The notes beneath the pieces are model-generated. The model had not been told where the DNA came from. It saw only the letters and a program-made list of their open reading frames with translations, and did no database searches. Made by a program: the position numbers and the translations under genes. A stretch of DNA of 57,797 bases from Pseudopelagicola sp. (GTDB lineage Bacteria; Pseudomonadota; Alphaproteobacteria; Rhodobacterales; Rhodobacteraceae), in NCBI GenBank assembly GCA_026195905.1, contig JAPHRE010000029.1, positions 1-57,797 on the forward strand, read 5' to 3'. Position 1 is the first letter of the stretch, and each line of letters opens with the position of its first letter. Shown here one piece after another: positions 45,968 through 54,155 of the stretch.

Positions 45968-46822
45968 CTATTCCCCCTGTGACAGGAGCCAGTTCACGAC
46001 GGTGTCACGGGCCGGATTTGGCCCCGAGGGATGCACGATATAAAAGCCCACGGGGCGCGTCGGCGCGGGCCAGACAGAGCGCAGATACCCTTGCGACAGG
46101 GCTTCTGTCACCAATAAGCGTGGGGCCAGAGCGATGCCTTGCCCGTTTGTTGCGGCGTCGATGGCGAGGGCCGTTTGGTTGAAAGAGAGGCGCGAGGCCG
46201 GGGCGCGCAGGTTGGCGTCGCGAAACAGGCGGGTCCAGTGATGATGGATGTCCTCGATCAGTTTATGGCGGGAATACCCCTCGATGCCGGGTATTTCCGT
46301 GATGCCATCAAGATAGGCGGGGCTTGCGACGGCGCGCAAATCTTCTGCGGCAAGGGGATGCACAATCAGGTCACTGGTTTGTGGTTTTGGCCCCTGTCGG
46401 ATTGCAAGATCAATGCCGTCGCGGCGAAAATTGCTCAGGGCTTCGCTGGCATGGGTTTGCAGCGTGATTGTGGGGTGCCGCTCGGAGAAATCCGCCAGCC
46501 GCGCCACCAGCCATTTCGCCGCAAGCGAAGGAGGCAGGGAGAGAGTCACGGAGGATGGCGGAGCCTTCAACTCTGCGGTGGCGTTGTCGATTTGAGCGAG
46601 CGCGCGGCGGATTTCGCCATGATAGCGTGCCCCGGCCTCGGTAAGGGCAAGGCCACGCGGCAGGCGGGTAAACAGCTTGGTCCCAAGCCGGGCTTCGAGG
46701 GCGCGCACCTGTTGGGCGACGGCGCCGTGGGTCAGGTGCATCTCGTCCGCAGCCTTCTGCAAGTTAAGGTGGCGGGCGGCGGCGTCGAACATGGGGAGGG
46801 CATTGAGGTTGAGTGAGCGCAT
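45968..46822 (-). CDS. LysR-family regulator, GcvA-like
   Basis: This 284-residue LysR regulator has the winged HTH (LNALPMFDAAARHLNLQKAA, then LTHGAVAQQVRALEARLGTKLF) and an effector domain of the GcvA/AmpR branch, with a PRGLALTEAGARYHGEI linker. It lies just upstream of the oxidase gene and on the same strand, so it may regulate the oxidase-DUF938 unit; the effector is unknown. Confidence 0.85.
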   Translation of the reverse strand: MRSLNLNALPMFDAAARHLNLQKAADEMHLTHGAVAQQVRALEARLGTKLFTRLPRGLALTEAGARYHGEIRRALAQIDNATAELKAPPSSVTLSLPPSLAAKWLVARLADFSERHPTITLQTHASEALSNFRRDGIDLAIRQGPKPQTSDLIVHPLAAEDLRAVASPAYLDGITEIPGIEGYSRHKLIEDIHHHWTRLFRDANLRAPASRLSFNQTALAIDAATNGQGIALAPRLLVTEALSQGYLRSVWPAPTRPVGFYIVHPSGPNPARDTVVNWLLSQGE

Positions 46823-46922
46823 GGAGTCAAGCCTATAGGATTTCTATTAGGTAAGAGGAGGAGAGATGATTGGTCAAGGGGGGCTCCAAGGTCTAGCTCA
46901 GAGGCAACAAAGGAGCCTTGCC

Positions 46923-47183
46923 ATGAGCGACACGATGATTCCCCCTTCCGTTTCACAAGCCAGCCGACGTGAGAGGGCTTTTGCCCTTAAATGGTTGGCT
47001 TCCATTGTTCAGATTCTTGGGTATGCGAGCACTGCGTTCGGGTTGGAGCCGTGGAACCTGGTGTTCTTTTTCGTCGGCCTTATCGGGTGGTTTATTGTTG
47101 GAGTGTTGTGGCGGGACCGGGCGATTATGCTTATTCATTCGGTCGCGTTGGGTGCAATGATCGTGGGGGTTATGAGCCGCTGA
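46923..47183 (+). CDS. DUF6552-like small membrane protein
   Basis: This 86-residue protein has two or three hydrophobic segments (KWLASIVQILGYASTAFGL, LVFFFVGLIGWFIVGVLW, IMLIHSVALGAMIVGVM), a pattern of the DUF6552 family of Rhodobacteraceae. The function is unknown. The ATG at 46923 follows AAAGGAG. It diverges from the LysR gene, and a copy of the dispersed 11-bp repeat follows it. Confidence 0.72.
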   Translation: MSDTMIPPSVSQASRRERAFALKWLASIVQILGYASTAFGLEPWNLVFFFVGLIGWFIVGVLWRDRAIMLIHSVALGAMIVGVMSR

Positions 47184-47200
47184 AGGGGCGAAAACGCGGG

Positions 47201-47246
47201 TCTGTATCGCGTCGGTATTGCGTCTGTATTGCGGTGGTGCGGATTT
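47201..47246 (+). repeat. Dispersed 11-bp-period repeat, copy 5
   Basis: GTATCGCGTCG-GTATTGCGTCT-GTATTGCGGTG-GTGCGGAT lies between the DUF6552-like gene and the VOC gene, 74 bases beyond the VOC stop and in the same relative orientation as the other copies have to their genes. Confidence 0.75.
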
Positions 47247-47319
47247 GGCAGGTGGCGGGGCGTCGCGCGCGCGCGTTGCGGGGCAACGACGCCCCGCCCG
47301 CCATCCCGCAGGGGGCAGC

Positions 47320-47913
47320 CTAGAACGGATTGCGCGGGCTGCGGTCGGTGGAGAGCGAATCTTGCCGGGTCAGCACAAGCTCTTCGATGGCGGCGGCGAG
47401 ATGCGGCTCGGCGATGTGGTGATCTCCGGCGGTGACGCGGATGCGATGCGCCCGGATCATCACGTCGGCATGGCTACAGCCCACGGGCGGTTCGAATTTG
47501 TAACAGGCCAGTTCGATCAGCAGGCCCATCGGGTCTTTGAAATAGAGCGAGTCCATAAAGCCGCGATCCTTGATGCCGGAATGGCCGATGCCGCGTGCCG
47601 CAAGACGCTCGGGCGCAAGCACGAAACTTGCGCGGCTGACGTTGAAGGCGAGGTGATGCACGCAGCCCGGTTCGGTCGGAGTCCGCCGCCGATCGGGTGT
47701 GCGGGTCTCGTTGGTAAAGACGGTGATCAGCCGCCCGTCGCCGGGATCGAAATAGAGATGGCCCTCGTCGGGATCATCGAGATTGGGTTGATCGAAGATA
47801 AAGGGCATGCCGAGCACCCCTTCCCAGAAGTCGATCGACGTCTGGCGGTCGGCCCCTGTCAGGGTAATGTGATGGACGCCTTGGGACTGGATGCGCGATT
47901 GGGGGGCGGGCAT
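47320..47913 (-). CDS. VOC-superfamily (glyoxalase/dioxygenase-like) protein
   Basis: This 197-residue cytoplasmic protein of the vicinal-oxygen-chelate fold has the metal-binding HHITLTGADRQTSIDFWEGVLG and later GCVHHLAFNV and GLLIELACYKFEPP, giving the usual His/Glu metal ligands of glyoxalase or ring-cleaving dioxygenase relatives. It is a single-copy unit and no aromatic gene is adjacent, so a substrate cannot be assigned. Confidence 0.82.
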   Translation of the reverse strand: MPAPQSRIQSQGVHHITLTGADRQTSIDFWEGVLGMPFIFDQPNLDDPDEGHLYFDPGDGRLITVFTNETRTPDRRRTPTEPGCVHHLAFNVSRASFVLAPERLAARGIGHSGIKDRGFMDSLYFKDPMGLLIELACYKFEPPVGCSHADVMIRAHRIRVTAGDHHIAEPHLAAAIEELVLTRQDSLSTDRSPRNPF

Positions 47914-48071
47914 GGGTCTTTCCTTATCGGTTCACAATCGGTTCACAGAGAGGATAGGCGTGGTTTCGGGGGCTGGCAAATCGGGCCACAGGAATGTGAC
48001 ATTTGACGCAGCGCACCCCGCAAATAAATATGCTATGTTCAATATATCTTTTCGAACTCAGGAGATTCGTG

Positions 48072-48260
48072 ATGACCCGGAATGTTGGCAGTGTGGATCG
48101 CGCGGTGCGCATTATCATCGGTATTGTGCTACTGGCGCTTGTGTTTGTCGGCCCAAAGACCATGTGGGGTCTGATTGGTATTGTGCCGCTTGCGACGGGG
48201 CTCTTTGGCACCTGTGCGCTTTATTCGATCTTTGGGATCAATACCTGCAAGATCAAGTAG
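48072..48260 (+). CDS. DUF2892 (YgaP-like) inner-membrane protein
   Basis: This 62-residue protein starts MTRNVGSVDRAVRIIIGIVL and has two hydrophobic segments, with GLFGTCALYSIFGINTCKIK at the end, the pattern of DUF2892 proteins found fused to or near rhodanese YgaP. The ATG at 48072 follows AGGAG. The short AT-rich upstream region contains a TATA-like box near 48020-48045. The function is unknown. Confidence 0.72.
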   Translation: MTRNVGSVDRAVRIIIGIVLLALVFVGPKTMWGLIGIVPLATGLFGTCALYSIFGINTCKIK

Positions 48261-48300
48261 AGCGAAGGGAGGGGCGCTGCCCCTCTTGGCCTGCGGCCAA

Positions 48301-48336
48301 TTCACCCCGGAGTATTTTCGCAAAGGTGAAGATGGG
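48301..48336 (+). repeat. Dispersed repeat, weak third copy
   Basis: CCCCGGAGTATTTTCGCAAAGGTGAAGATGG is a diverged relative of the copies at 24747-24777 and 34818-34850: shared CCGG-AGTATTT and the A/G-rich tail. It lies between the DUF2892 gene and the BMP-protein terminator. Confidence 0.5.
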
Positions 48337-48378
48337 GGACGGCAGCAGGCAGCAGGGTCTGGACCTTGCGGCAAAGAA

Positions 48379-48412
48379 AAAGGCCCGCCGGGATTGGCGG
48401 GCCTTTCTTTTT
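48379..48412. terminator. Terminator of the BMP gene
   Basis: A perfect 11-bp stem AAAGGCCCGCC (48379-48389)/GGCGGGCCTTT (48396-48406) has T/A runs on both sides (TTTCTTTTT on plus, TTTTTCTTT on minus). It lies 20-50 bases past the BMP gene stop. Confidence 0.8.
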
Positions 48413-48431
48413 GGCAGGATGGGCGGGCCGC

Positions 48432-49505
48432 TTATTGCGGGATATCGCCAGTGATGCCTTCGACGTAGAAGTTCATGCCAGCCAGCGTGCCGTCATCGGC
48501 GGTTTCGCCTTCTGCGAGCCAAGCCGAGCCGTCCTGTTTGTTGATCGGGCCGGTGAAGGCGTGGTAGGAGCCGTCGGCCAGTGCGGCCTTGAGCGCGAGC
48601 GCCTCTGCTTTCACGTCAGCAGGCACGGCGGAGGAAATTTCACCGATGCCGACCATGCCAGCGCCGATGCCGTCCCAGGTGCTTTTGCTTTCCCATGTGC
48701 CGTCCATCACGGCCTTGGTGCGCGCGATGTAGTAGGGTGCCCAATCGTCGATGATCGAGGAGACGCGCGGCAGCGGGGCGTATTCGCTCATGTCGGAGGC
48801 TTGGCCGAAGGTGATGACGTTGCCTGCGGCCTGGGCGGCGGCTTGCGGCGCGGTCGAGTCGGTGTGTTGCAGGATCACGTCAGCGCCTTGTTCAATGAGA
48901 ACCTTGGCGGCGTCGGCCTCTTTGGCGGGGTCAAACCAGGTATAGGCCCAGATGATTTTGAACTGGACGTCGGGGTTGACCTTGCGGGCGTGGATGAAGG
49001 CGGAGTTGATGCCGCGGATCACTTCGGGGATCGGGTAGGAGCCGATATAGCCGACGATGTTGGATTTGGTCATCTTGCCAGCGATGTGGCCCTGAACGGC
49101 GCGGCCTTCGTAGAAGCGGGCCGAGTAGACCGACACGTTCGGCGCGGTTTTGTAGCCGGTGGCGTGTTCGAATTTCACGTTGGGAAATTTCTTGGCGACG
49201 TTGATCGTCGGGTCCATGTAGCCAAAGGAGGTTGTGAAGATCAGGTCGGCCCCGTTGAGGGCCATCTGGGTCATGACGCGCTCGGAGTCCGGCCCTTCGG
49301 GCACGGATTCGACGAAGACGGTTTCGACCTTGTCGCCGAATTCCTCTTCGACCGCGAGGCGGCCTTGGTTGTGTTCATAGGTCCAGCCGCCGTCGCCGAC
49401 GGGGCCGACATAGACAAAGCCGACTTTGGTTTTGTCCTCGGCGATGGCGGTCGTCGCCAGGCCCAGCGCGACAGCGGCGCTTGTCAGGAGTTGGGTTAGT
49501 TTCAT
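48432..49505 (-). CDS. BMP-family substrate-binding protein
   Basis: This 357-residue exported lipoprotein-like or periplasmic protein has a signal peptide (MKLTQLLTSAAVALGLATTAIA) and the BMP/PnrA fold, with GFVYVGPVGDGGWTYEHNQG and TSFGYMDPTINVAKKFPN. BMP proteins bind purine nucleosides or related small molecules. It is the last gene of an ATPase-permease-permease-BMP unit, so the binding protein is encoded after the membrane parts. The ATG at 49505 follows a GGGGG-type site. The exact ligand is unknown. Confidence 0.9.
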   Translation of the reverse strand: MKLTQLLTSAAVALGLATTAIAEDKTKVGFVYVGPVGDGGWTYEHNQGRLAVEEEFGDKVETVFVESVPEGPDSERVMTQMALNGADLIFTTSFGYMDPTINVAKKFPNVKFEHATGYKTAPNVSVYSARFYEGRAVQGHIAGKMTKSNIVGYIGSYPIPEVIRGINSAFIHARKVNPDVQFKIIWAYTWFDPAKEADAAKVLIEQGADVILQHTDSTAPQAAAQAAGNVITFGQASDMSEYAPLPRVSSIIDDWAPYYIARTKAVMDGTWESKSTWDGIGAGMVGIGEISSAVPADVKAEALALKAALADGSYHAFTGPINKQDGSAWLAEGETADDGTLAGMNFYVEGITGDIPQ

Positions 49506-49545
49506 TCGGGATATCCCCCTGTTGGTAGTCAAACGATGCCGCGCG

Positions 49546-50466
49546 TTATTGCGAGGCGTGGAAGCTGCGGCCGAGAGACGCGGGTGCGCCGCTTTTGTCG
49601 GCCGACATGATAACCAGCACGAGAATGGTTATCAGATATGGCGACATTGCCAAGTATTCGACCGGGATGGCAACGCCTGCGGCCTGAAGATTGAGTTGTA
49701 GCACGTTGATGCCGCCAAAGAGATAGGCACCCAAGAGCGCGCGCCAGGGTTTCCAGCTTGCGAAGACCACGAGGGCGAGGGCGATCCAGCCGATGCCAGC
49801 GGTCATGCCTTCGGTCCATTGCGGCACGCGGATGAGCGAGATGTAGGCCCCGCCGACCCCGGCGCAGGCCCCGCCGAAGAGGATCGCGAGAACGCGGACC
49901 CGGATCACGCTATAGCCGAGCGCATGGGCGGCGTCGTGGTTTTCGCCCACCGCGCGCAGGATGAGGCCGCCGCGGGTAAACTTGAGGAAGCCCCAGACGC
50001 CTGCGGTCAAGGCGAGGCCGAGGTAGAGCACCGGGTCATGGCTAAAGAGGATCGGGCCGATGACGGGCAGGTCGGACAGGACCGGAATATCGAGGCGGGC
50101 CATTTCCGGCGGGCGGATGCCGACATAGCCTTGGCCCATCAGTGCCGAGAGGCCGAGGCCAAAGAGGGTAAGCGCAAGGCCGGAGGCGACTTGGTTGGCG
50201 AGCGCAAATTGCGTCAGGAAAGCAAAGAGAAAGGAGAGCCCGGCCCCGGCGATGGCGGCGGCGAGGATGCCGACGTAGGGAGAGCCGGTTTCGACCGAGA
50301 TGGCAAACCCCGCGATGGCGCCGGTGATCATCATGCCTTCGACGCCAAGGTTGAGAACGCCGGAGCGTTCCACCACCAGTTCGCCAATCGCGGCAAGCAA
50401 AAGCGGCGTCGCGGCGACCATGAGCGAGGCGACGAGGAGGACGGGATTGATGGCGGACAGGTCCAT
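49546..50466 (-). CDS. ABC transporter permease, BMP-linked (YufQ/NupQ-like)
   Basis: This 306-residue integral membrane permease has about 8-9 hydrophobic helices (for example LNLGVEGMMITGAIAGFAIS) typical of BPD_transp_2 permeases. It is the second of two permeases of the nucleoside-type ABC importer and follows the first with a 1-base overlap at 50466. Confidence 0.9.
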   Translation of the reverse strand: MDLSAINPVLLVASLMVAATPLLLAAIGELVVERSGVLNLGVEGMMITGAIAGFAISVETGSPYVGILAAAIAGAGLSFLFAFLTQFALANQVASGLALTLFGLGLSALMGQGYVGIRPPEMARLDIPVLSDLPVIGPILFSHDPVLYLGLALTAGVWGFLKFTRGGLILRAVGENHDAAHALGYSVIRVRVLAILFGGACAGVGGAYISLIRVPQWTEGMTAGIGWIALALVVFASWKPWRALLGAYLFGGINVLQLNLQAAGVAIPVEYLAMSPYLITILVLVIMSADKSGAPASLGRSFHASQ

Positions 50467-51545
50467 TATGCGGTCCCCTTCGAGGCGAATTTGACGCGGA
50501 AGTTGGTCAGGAGGTCGAGGGCCAGCAGGAAGAACAGCAGCATCCCCTGAAAGACCTGAATGGCGGAGGAGGGCAGGCCCATTTGCGATTCCGCGATGTC
50601 GCCGCCGATATAGGTCAGCGCCATGAGCAGGCCGGCAAGCAGGATGCCGACCGGGTGCAGGCGGCCTAGGAAGGCGACGATGATGGCGGTAAAGCCGTAT
50701 CCGACGTTGAAGTCGATGCTGACCTGGCCGGAGGGGCCGGAGACTTCGAACAGACCGGCAAGACCGGCCAGCATACCGGAGGTACCGAGGCAGAACAGGA
50801 TCAGGCGGGTCGGGTTCACCCCGGCAAAGCGCGCGGCGCGGCGGGCCTCGCCGGTCAGGCGGATGTTGAAGCCGAGGATATGGCGGTTGAGCAGCACATA
50901 GGCCATGATGACCGCGATCAGGGCTGCGACCACGCCCCAGTGCATGCCGTAGTCCTGAGCGATCCAGCTATTGGCGGCGTTCCATTCGGCAATATTGCGC
51001 GAGCCGGGAAAGCCAAAACCTTGCGGGTTTTTCAAAAGCCCAAGCGACATCGAGGCCAGAAGTTGTTCGGCCACGTAGACCAGCATCAGCGAAACAAGGA
51101 TTTCATTGGTGCCGAAGCGGACCTTGAGGAGGGCGGGGATCATGGCCCATGCCCAGCCGCCAAGCGCGCCTGCGATGACCATAAGGGGGAAGATCAGGAT
51201 GCTTTCGGACGGGTAAAAGGCAAGGCCCGCCGCCGCGCCACAGATTGCGCCCATGATATATTGCCCTTCGGCCCCGATATTCCAAATCCCGGCGCGAAAG
51301 CCGAGCGACAGGCCGATCGCAATCAGCACCAGCGGCGCGCCTTTCACAAGCAGTTGTGGGCGATAATAGAAGGCGTATTCGCCAAACAGCGGATCCCAGA
51401 AGATGGTGCGGATGGCCTCGACCGGGTTCTTGCCCAGCGCGGCAAACAGAAGCCCACCGGCAATCATCGTCACGATCACGGCAAACACCGGGGTGCTTAT
51501 CGACAACAGGCGCGAGGGTTCGGGGCGTTTTTCGAGAATGATCAT
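50466..51545 (-). CDS. ABC transporter permease, BMP-linked (YufP/NupP-like)
   Basis: This 359-residue integral membrane permease has about 9 hydrophobic segments and the GFRAGIWNIGAEGQYIMGAICGA motif of BMP/nucleoside ABC systems. Its start (ATG 51545) overlaps the stop of the ATPase gene by 4 bases, so it is co-translated. It partners the downstream permease and the ATPase as a hetero-permease. Confidence 0.9.
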   Translation of the reverse strand: MIILEKRPEPSRLLSISTPVFAVIVTMIAGGLLFAALGKNPVEAIRTIFWDPLFGEYAFYYRPQLLVKGAPLVLIAIGLSLGFRAGIWNIGAEGQYIMGAICGAAAGLAFYPSESILIFPLMVIAGALGGWAWAMIPALLKVRFGTNEILVSLMLVYVAEQLLASMSLGLLKNPQGFGFPGSRNIAEWNAANSWIAQDYGMHWGVVAALIAVIMAYVLLNRHILGFNIRLTGEARRAARFAGVNPTRLILFCLGTSGMLAGLAGLFEVSGPSGQVSIDFNVGYGFTAIIVAFLGRLHPVGILLAGLLMALTYIGGDIAESQMGLPSSAIQVFQGMLLFFLLALDLLTNFRVKFASKGTA

Positions 51546-53059
51546 GCCGCAGCTCCCTCGGTTTCGTCGGCACCGCCCATCATCAGGCCGATCTCGTCGA
51601 TGGTCAGGCCAAGGGCGGGGTGAATTTCGGACATGCGGCCCTCGTTCAGGGCGCCGAAATGGTCAGCGATTTCCATGAGTTCGTCGAGATCCTGCGAGAT
51701 GACCACAATGGCCGCCCCCGTGGCGGCGAGGTCAAGAAGGGCTTGGCGAATGGAGGCGGCGGCGGCCGCGTCCACGCCCCATGTCGGTTGATTGACCACC
51801 AGCACCTTGGGGTTTTGCAGCACTTCGCGCCCGATCACAAATTTTTGCAGGTTGCCGCCAGACAGCGCGCGGGCAGCGGTATCGGGGCCGGGGGTGCGCA
51901 CATCAAAAGCCTTGATAATGCGTTCGGCAAAAGCCCTTGTCGCATTCCAGTTCACAAAGCCGTTTTTCGTCAGCTTTTGGCGAAGCGCCCCGGTCAGGAG
52001 CGCGTTCTCAGTCAGGCTCATATCCGGCGCGGCGGCATGGCCGAGGCGTTCCTCGGGCGCGGCGAGGATGCCAAGGGCGCGGCGTTCATTGGGGCCAAGA
52101 TGGCCGACCGGGGCGTCATTGACGGTAATGGTGTTGGTGTCGGAGGTGGCCTCGCCCGATAGGGCGGCGAGCAGTTCGTCCTGACCGTTGCCCGCGACGC
52201 CCCCAATGCCAAGGATTTCCCCGGCATGAACGGTAAAGGAGATATTCTTGAGCCGCGTGCCAAAGGGGTTGGCCGACGAGAGCGACAGGTCGTTGATGCG
52301 CAGCACCGGCGCGCCGTCTTCCGTGGCGGTGCGGGTCGGGGTGTGCAGCGTGTCTCCGACCATCAGTTCGGCCATTTCGCGCGCCGTTGTTTCCGAGGGG
52401 ATACACGTCCCGACGTTTTTACCAAGGCGCAGGATCGTGGCATGATCGCAGAGCGTGCGGATTTCTTCGAGCTTGTGCGAGATATAGAGAATCGCCGTGC
52501 CTTCGGATTTGAGCTTGTTCAGGGTCCTGAACAGAATCTCGACCTCTTGCGGGGTCAAAACCGAGGTGGGTTCGTCCATGATGAGAAGTTTGGGATCCTG
52601 TAGCAGGCAGCGGATGATCTCGACCCGTTGGCGTTCACCGGCGGAGAGATCCCCGACGATCCGGTCGGGATCAAGCGGCAGGCCGTAATTTTCCGAGACC
52701 GAGCGAATCTGTGCCGCGAGGTCGCGCATCGGCGGCGGGTTTTCCATGCCAAGGGCGACATTCTCGGCCACGTTCAGCGCGTCAAAGAGCGAGAAATGTT
52801 GGAATACCATCGCCACGCCGCTGGCGCGGGCGGCGCGCGGTTCGGGCGGCGCAAATTCGGCCCCGCGCCATGTCATCGTGCCGCTATCGGGTTTGACAAG
52901 ACCGTAGATCATCTTGACCAAGGTCGATTTCCCGGCCCCGTTCTCGCCAAGGAGGGCATGCACCTCGCCTTGTTGAATGTCGAAGGAGACGGAATCATTT
53001 GCCACGACACCGGGATAGGCCTTGGTCAGGCCGCGGATGCTCAGCAAGGTCGCTGTCAT
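51542..53059 (-). CDS. ABC transporter ATPase, double-domain (YufO/RbsA-like)
   Basis: This 505-residue tandem ABC ATPase has a first domain with Walker A GENGAGKSTLVKMIYG (about 37-52), signature LSAGERQRVEIIRCLL and Walker B LLIMDEPTSVLT. A degenerate second domain (GGVAGNGQDELLAALSG, LSGGNLQKFVIGREV) follows. It drives the BMP-type importer. It is the first gene of the operon; the promoter region (53060-53282) contains a TCAGCA-T-TGCTGA palindrome. Confidence 0.92.
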   Translation of the reverse strand: MTATLLSIRGLTKAYPGVVANDSVSFDIQQGEVHALLGENGAGKSTLVKMIYGLVKPDSGTMTWRGAEFAPPEPRAARASGVAMVFQHFSLFDALNVAENVALGMENPPPMRDLAAQIRSVSENYGLPLDPDRIVGDLSAGERQRVEIIRCLLQDPKLLIMDEPTSVLTPQEVEILFRTLNKLKSEGTAILYISHKLEEIRTLCDHATILRLGKNVGTCIPSETTAREMAELMVGDTLHTPTRTATEDGAPVLRINDLSLSSANPFGTRLKNISFTVHAGEILGIGGVAGNGQDELLAALSGEATSDTNTITVNDAPVGHLGPNERRALGILAAPEERLGHAAAPDMSLTENALLTGALRQKLTKNGFVNWNATRAFAERIIKAFDVRTPGPDTAARALSGGNLQKFVIGREVLQNPKVLVVNQPTWGVDAAAAASIRQALLDLAATGAAIVVISQDLDELMEIADHFGALNEGRMSEIHPALGLTIDEIGLMMGGADETEGAAA

Positions 53060-53197
53060 TATGTGTTTTCCCCGAGTGGGCGATGCCGTTTGTCGGCGGG
53101 CCCGTTTTTATACCGAGCCACAGTAGAAAGCCGGGGTTGGATATGGCAAGCGAAACTTGGCTGATCTCGCCTTTGTTCCAGGCATGTGGTGAAAAAT

Positions 53198-53210
53198 TCA
53201 GCATTGCTGA
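53198..53210. promoter_or_regulatory. Palindrome TCAGCA-T-TGCTGA
   Basis: A perfect 6-bp inverted repeat around a central T lies in the gap between the BMP-transporter operon (start 53059) and the DUF6544-like gene (start 53283). Either gene could be its target. A role as operator is inference. Confidence 0.3.
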
Positions 53211-53282
53211 GACCCCCTAAAACTATTAAGTTTCAGTAGGTTGTTCGCGCTGTATTGTTTGGAAAAACCTGAAAGTGTTTCA

Positions 53283-54092
53283 ATGATCTTCTGGGCGGGC
53301 ATTGTTTTCCTCGTTTTGGCGGCTCTGGTCGTCGGTTTGCTCTTGGGGCGGTTCCTTTTTGAGCGCGGGGCAAATTGGTGTGCCGGTGAGATGAGCAAGG
53401 CCGAGGCTCCGCCGCGTGCGACGCCTTTGCCGCGTCTTGTGCGGGATTTTGCCAAGCAGAATGGCGCAGGGCGCGGGCCGCGTGTGCGGCGTGCGGAGCT
53501 TGGCCAGTCGGTTGACATGCGGCTTGAGCGGCGCGGGGCTTGGGAAAAGCTCTGGGGGTGGCAATGGATTTGCGTGCGAGAGCCGGGATTCGTCTGGAAA
53601 GCCGGGCAGCAGCTTTGGGGGCCGATCGCCAAAATCCTTGTGCTTGATGCCTATGTCTGGGGTGAGGGGCGGCTTTGGGTCAATCTTTTGGGGGCGATTC
53701 CGGTCGTGCGGGCCAAGGGCGACGACATCAATCAGGGCGAAGCGATGCGCTATCTTGCCGAGCTGCCTTGGGCGCCGGATGCGATATTGGAGAATGCGGC
53801 GCTGAACTGGACCGAGATTGATGCGCGGCATGTGCGTGTCAGCCTTGGCGAGATGGCGGTGACGTTCCGGTTCGACAGGGCCGGGGATATTGTCGAGATG
53901 ACAGCCAAGGACCGACCGGTGCGCGACCCGGATGGCGAAAAGCGGCTGCGCGATTGGCGCGGGGCGTTTTCGGATTATCGTTGGATTGGTGGGCGGCGTA
54001 TCCCGGCCAAGGGAGAGGTCGGATATGATTACCCCGATGGCTATGAGCCGTATTGGCGCGGCGAAATCACCGGCTGTCATCTGCGCCATTAA
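53283..54092 (+). CDS. DUF6544-like protein with N-terminal membrane anchor
   Basis: This 269-residue protein has one N-terminal hydrophobic segment (MIFWAGIVFLVLAALVVGLLLGRFLF). A soluble domain follows with GRGPRVRRAELGQSVDMRL, FVWKAGQQLW and the C-terminal RRIPAKGEVGYDYPDGYEPYWRGEI, resembling the DUF6544/DUF6920 type. The function is unknown. The start at 53283 has only a weak Shine-Dalgarno; a longer frame from 53241 is possible. It precedes dnaE by 63 bases on the same strand. Confidence 0.65.
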   Translation: MIFWAGIVFLVLAALVVGLLLGRFLFERGANWCAGEMSKAEAPPRATPLPRLVRDFAKQNGAGRGPRVRRAELGQSVDMRLERRGAWEKLWGWQWICVREPGFVWKAGQQLWGPIAKILVLDAYVWGEGRLWVNLLGAIPVVRAKGDDINQGEAMRYLAELPWAPDAILENAALNWTEIDARHVRVSLGEMAVTFRFDRAGDIVEMTAKDRPVRDPDGEKRLRDWRGAFSDYRWIGGRRIPAKGEVGYDYPDGYEPYWRGEITGCHLRH

Positions 54093-54155
54093 TCGGGTGC
54101 GCGCAGGAGCGTTTGAGCCATTTCAAAGGGCGGCGCGCTAGGGTAGCTTGGCGGC

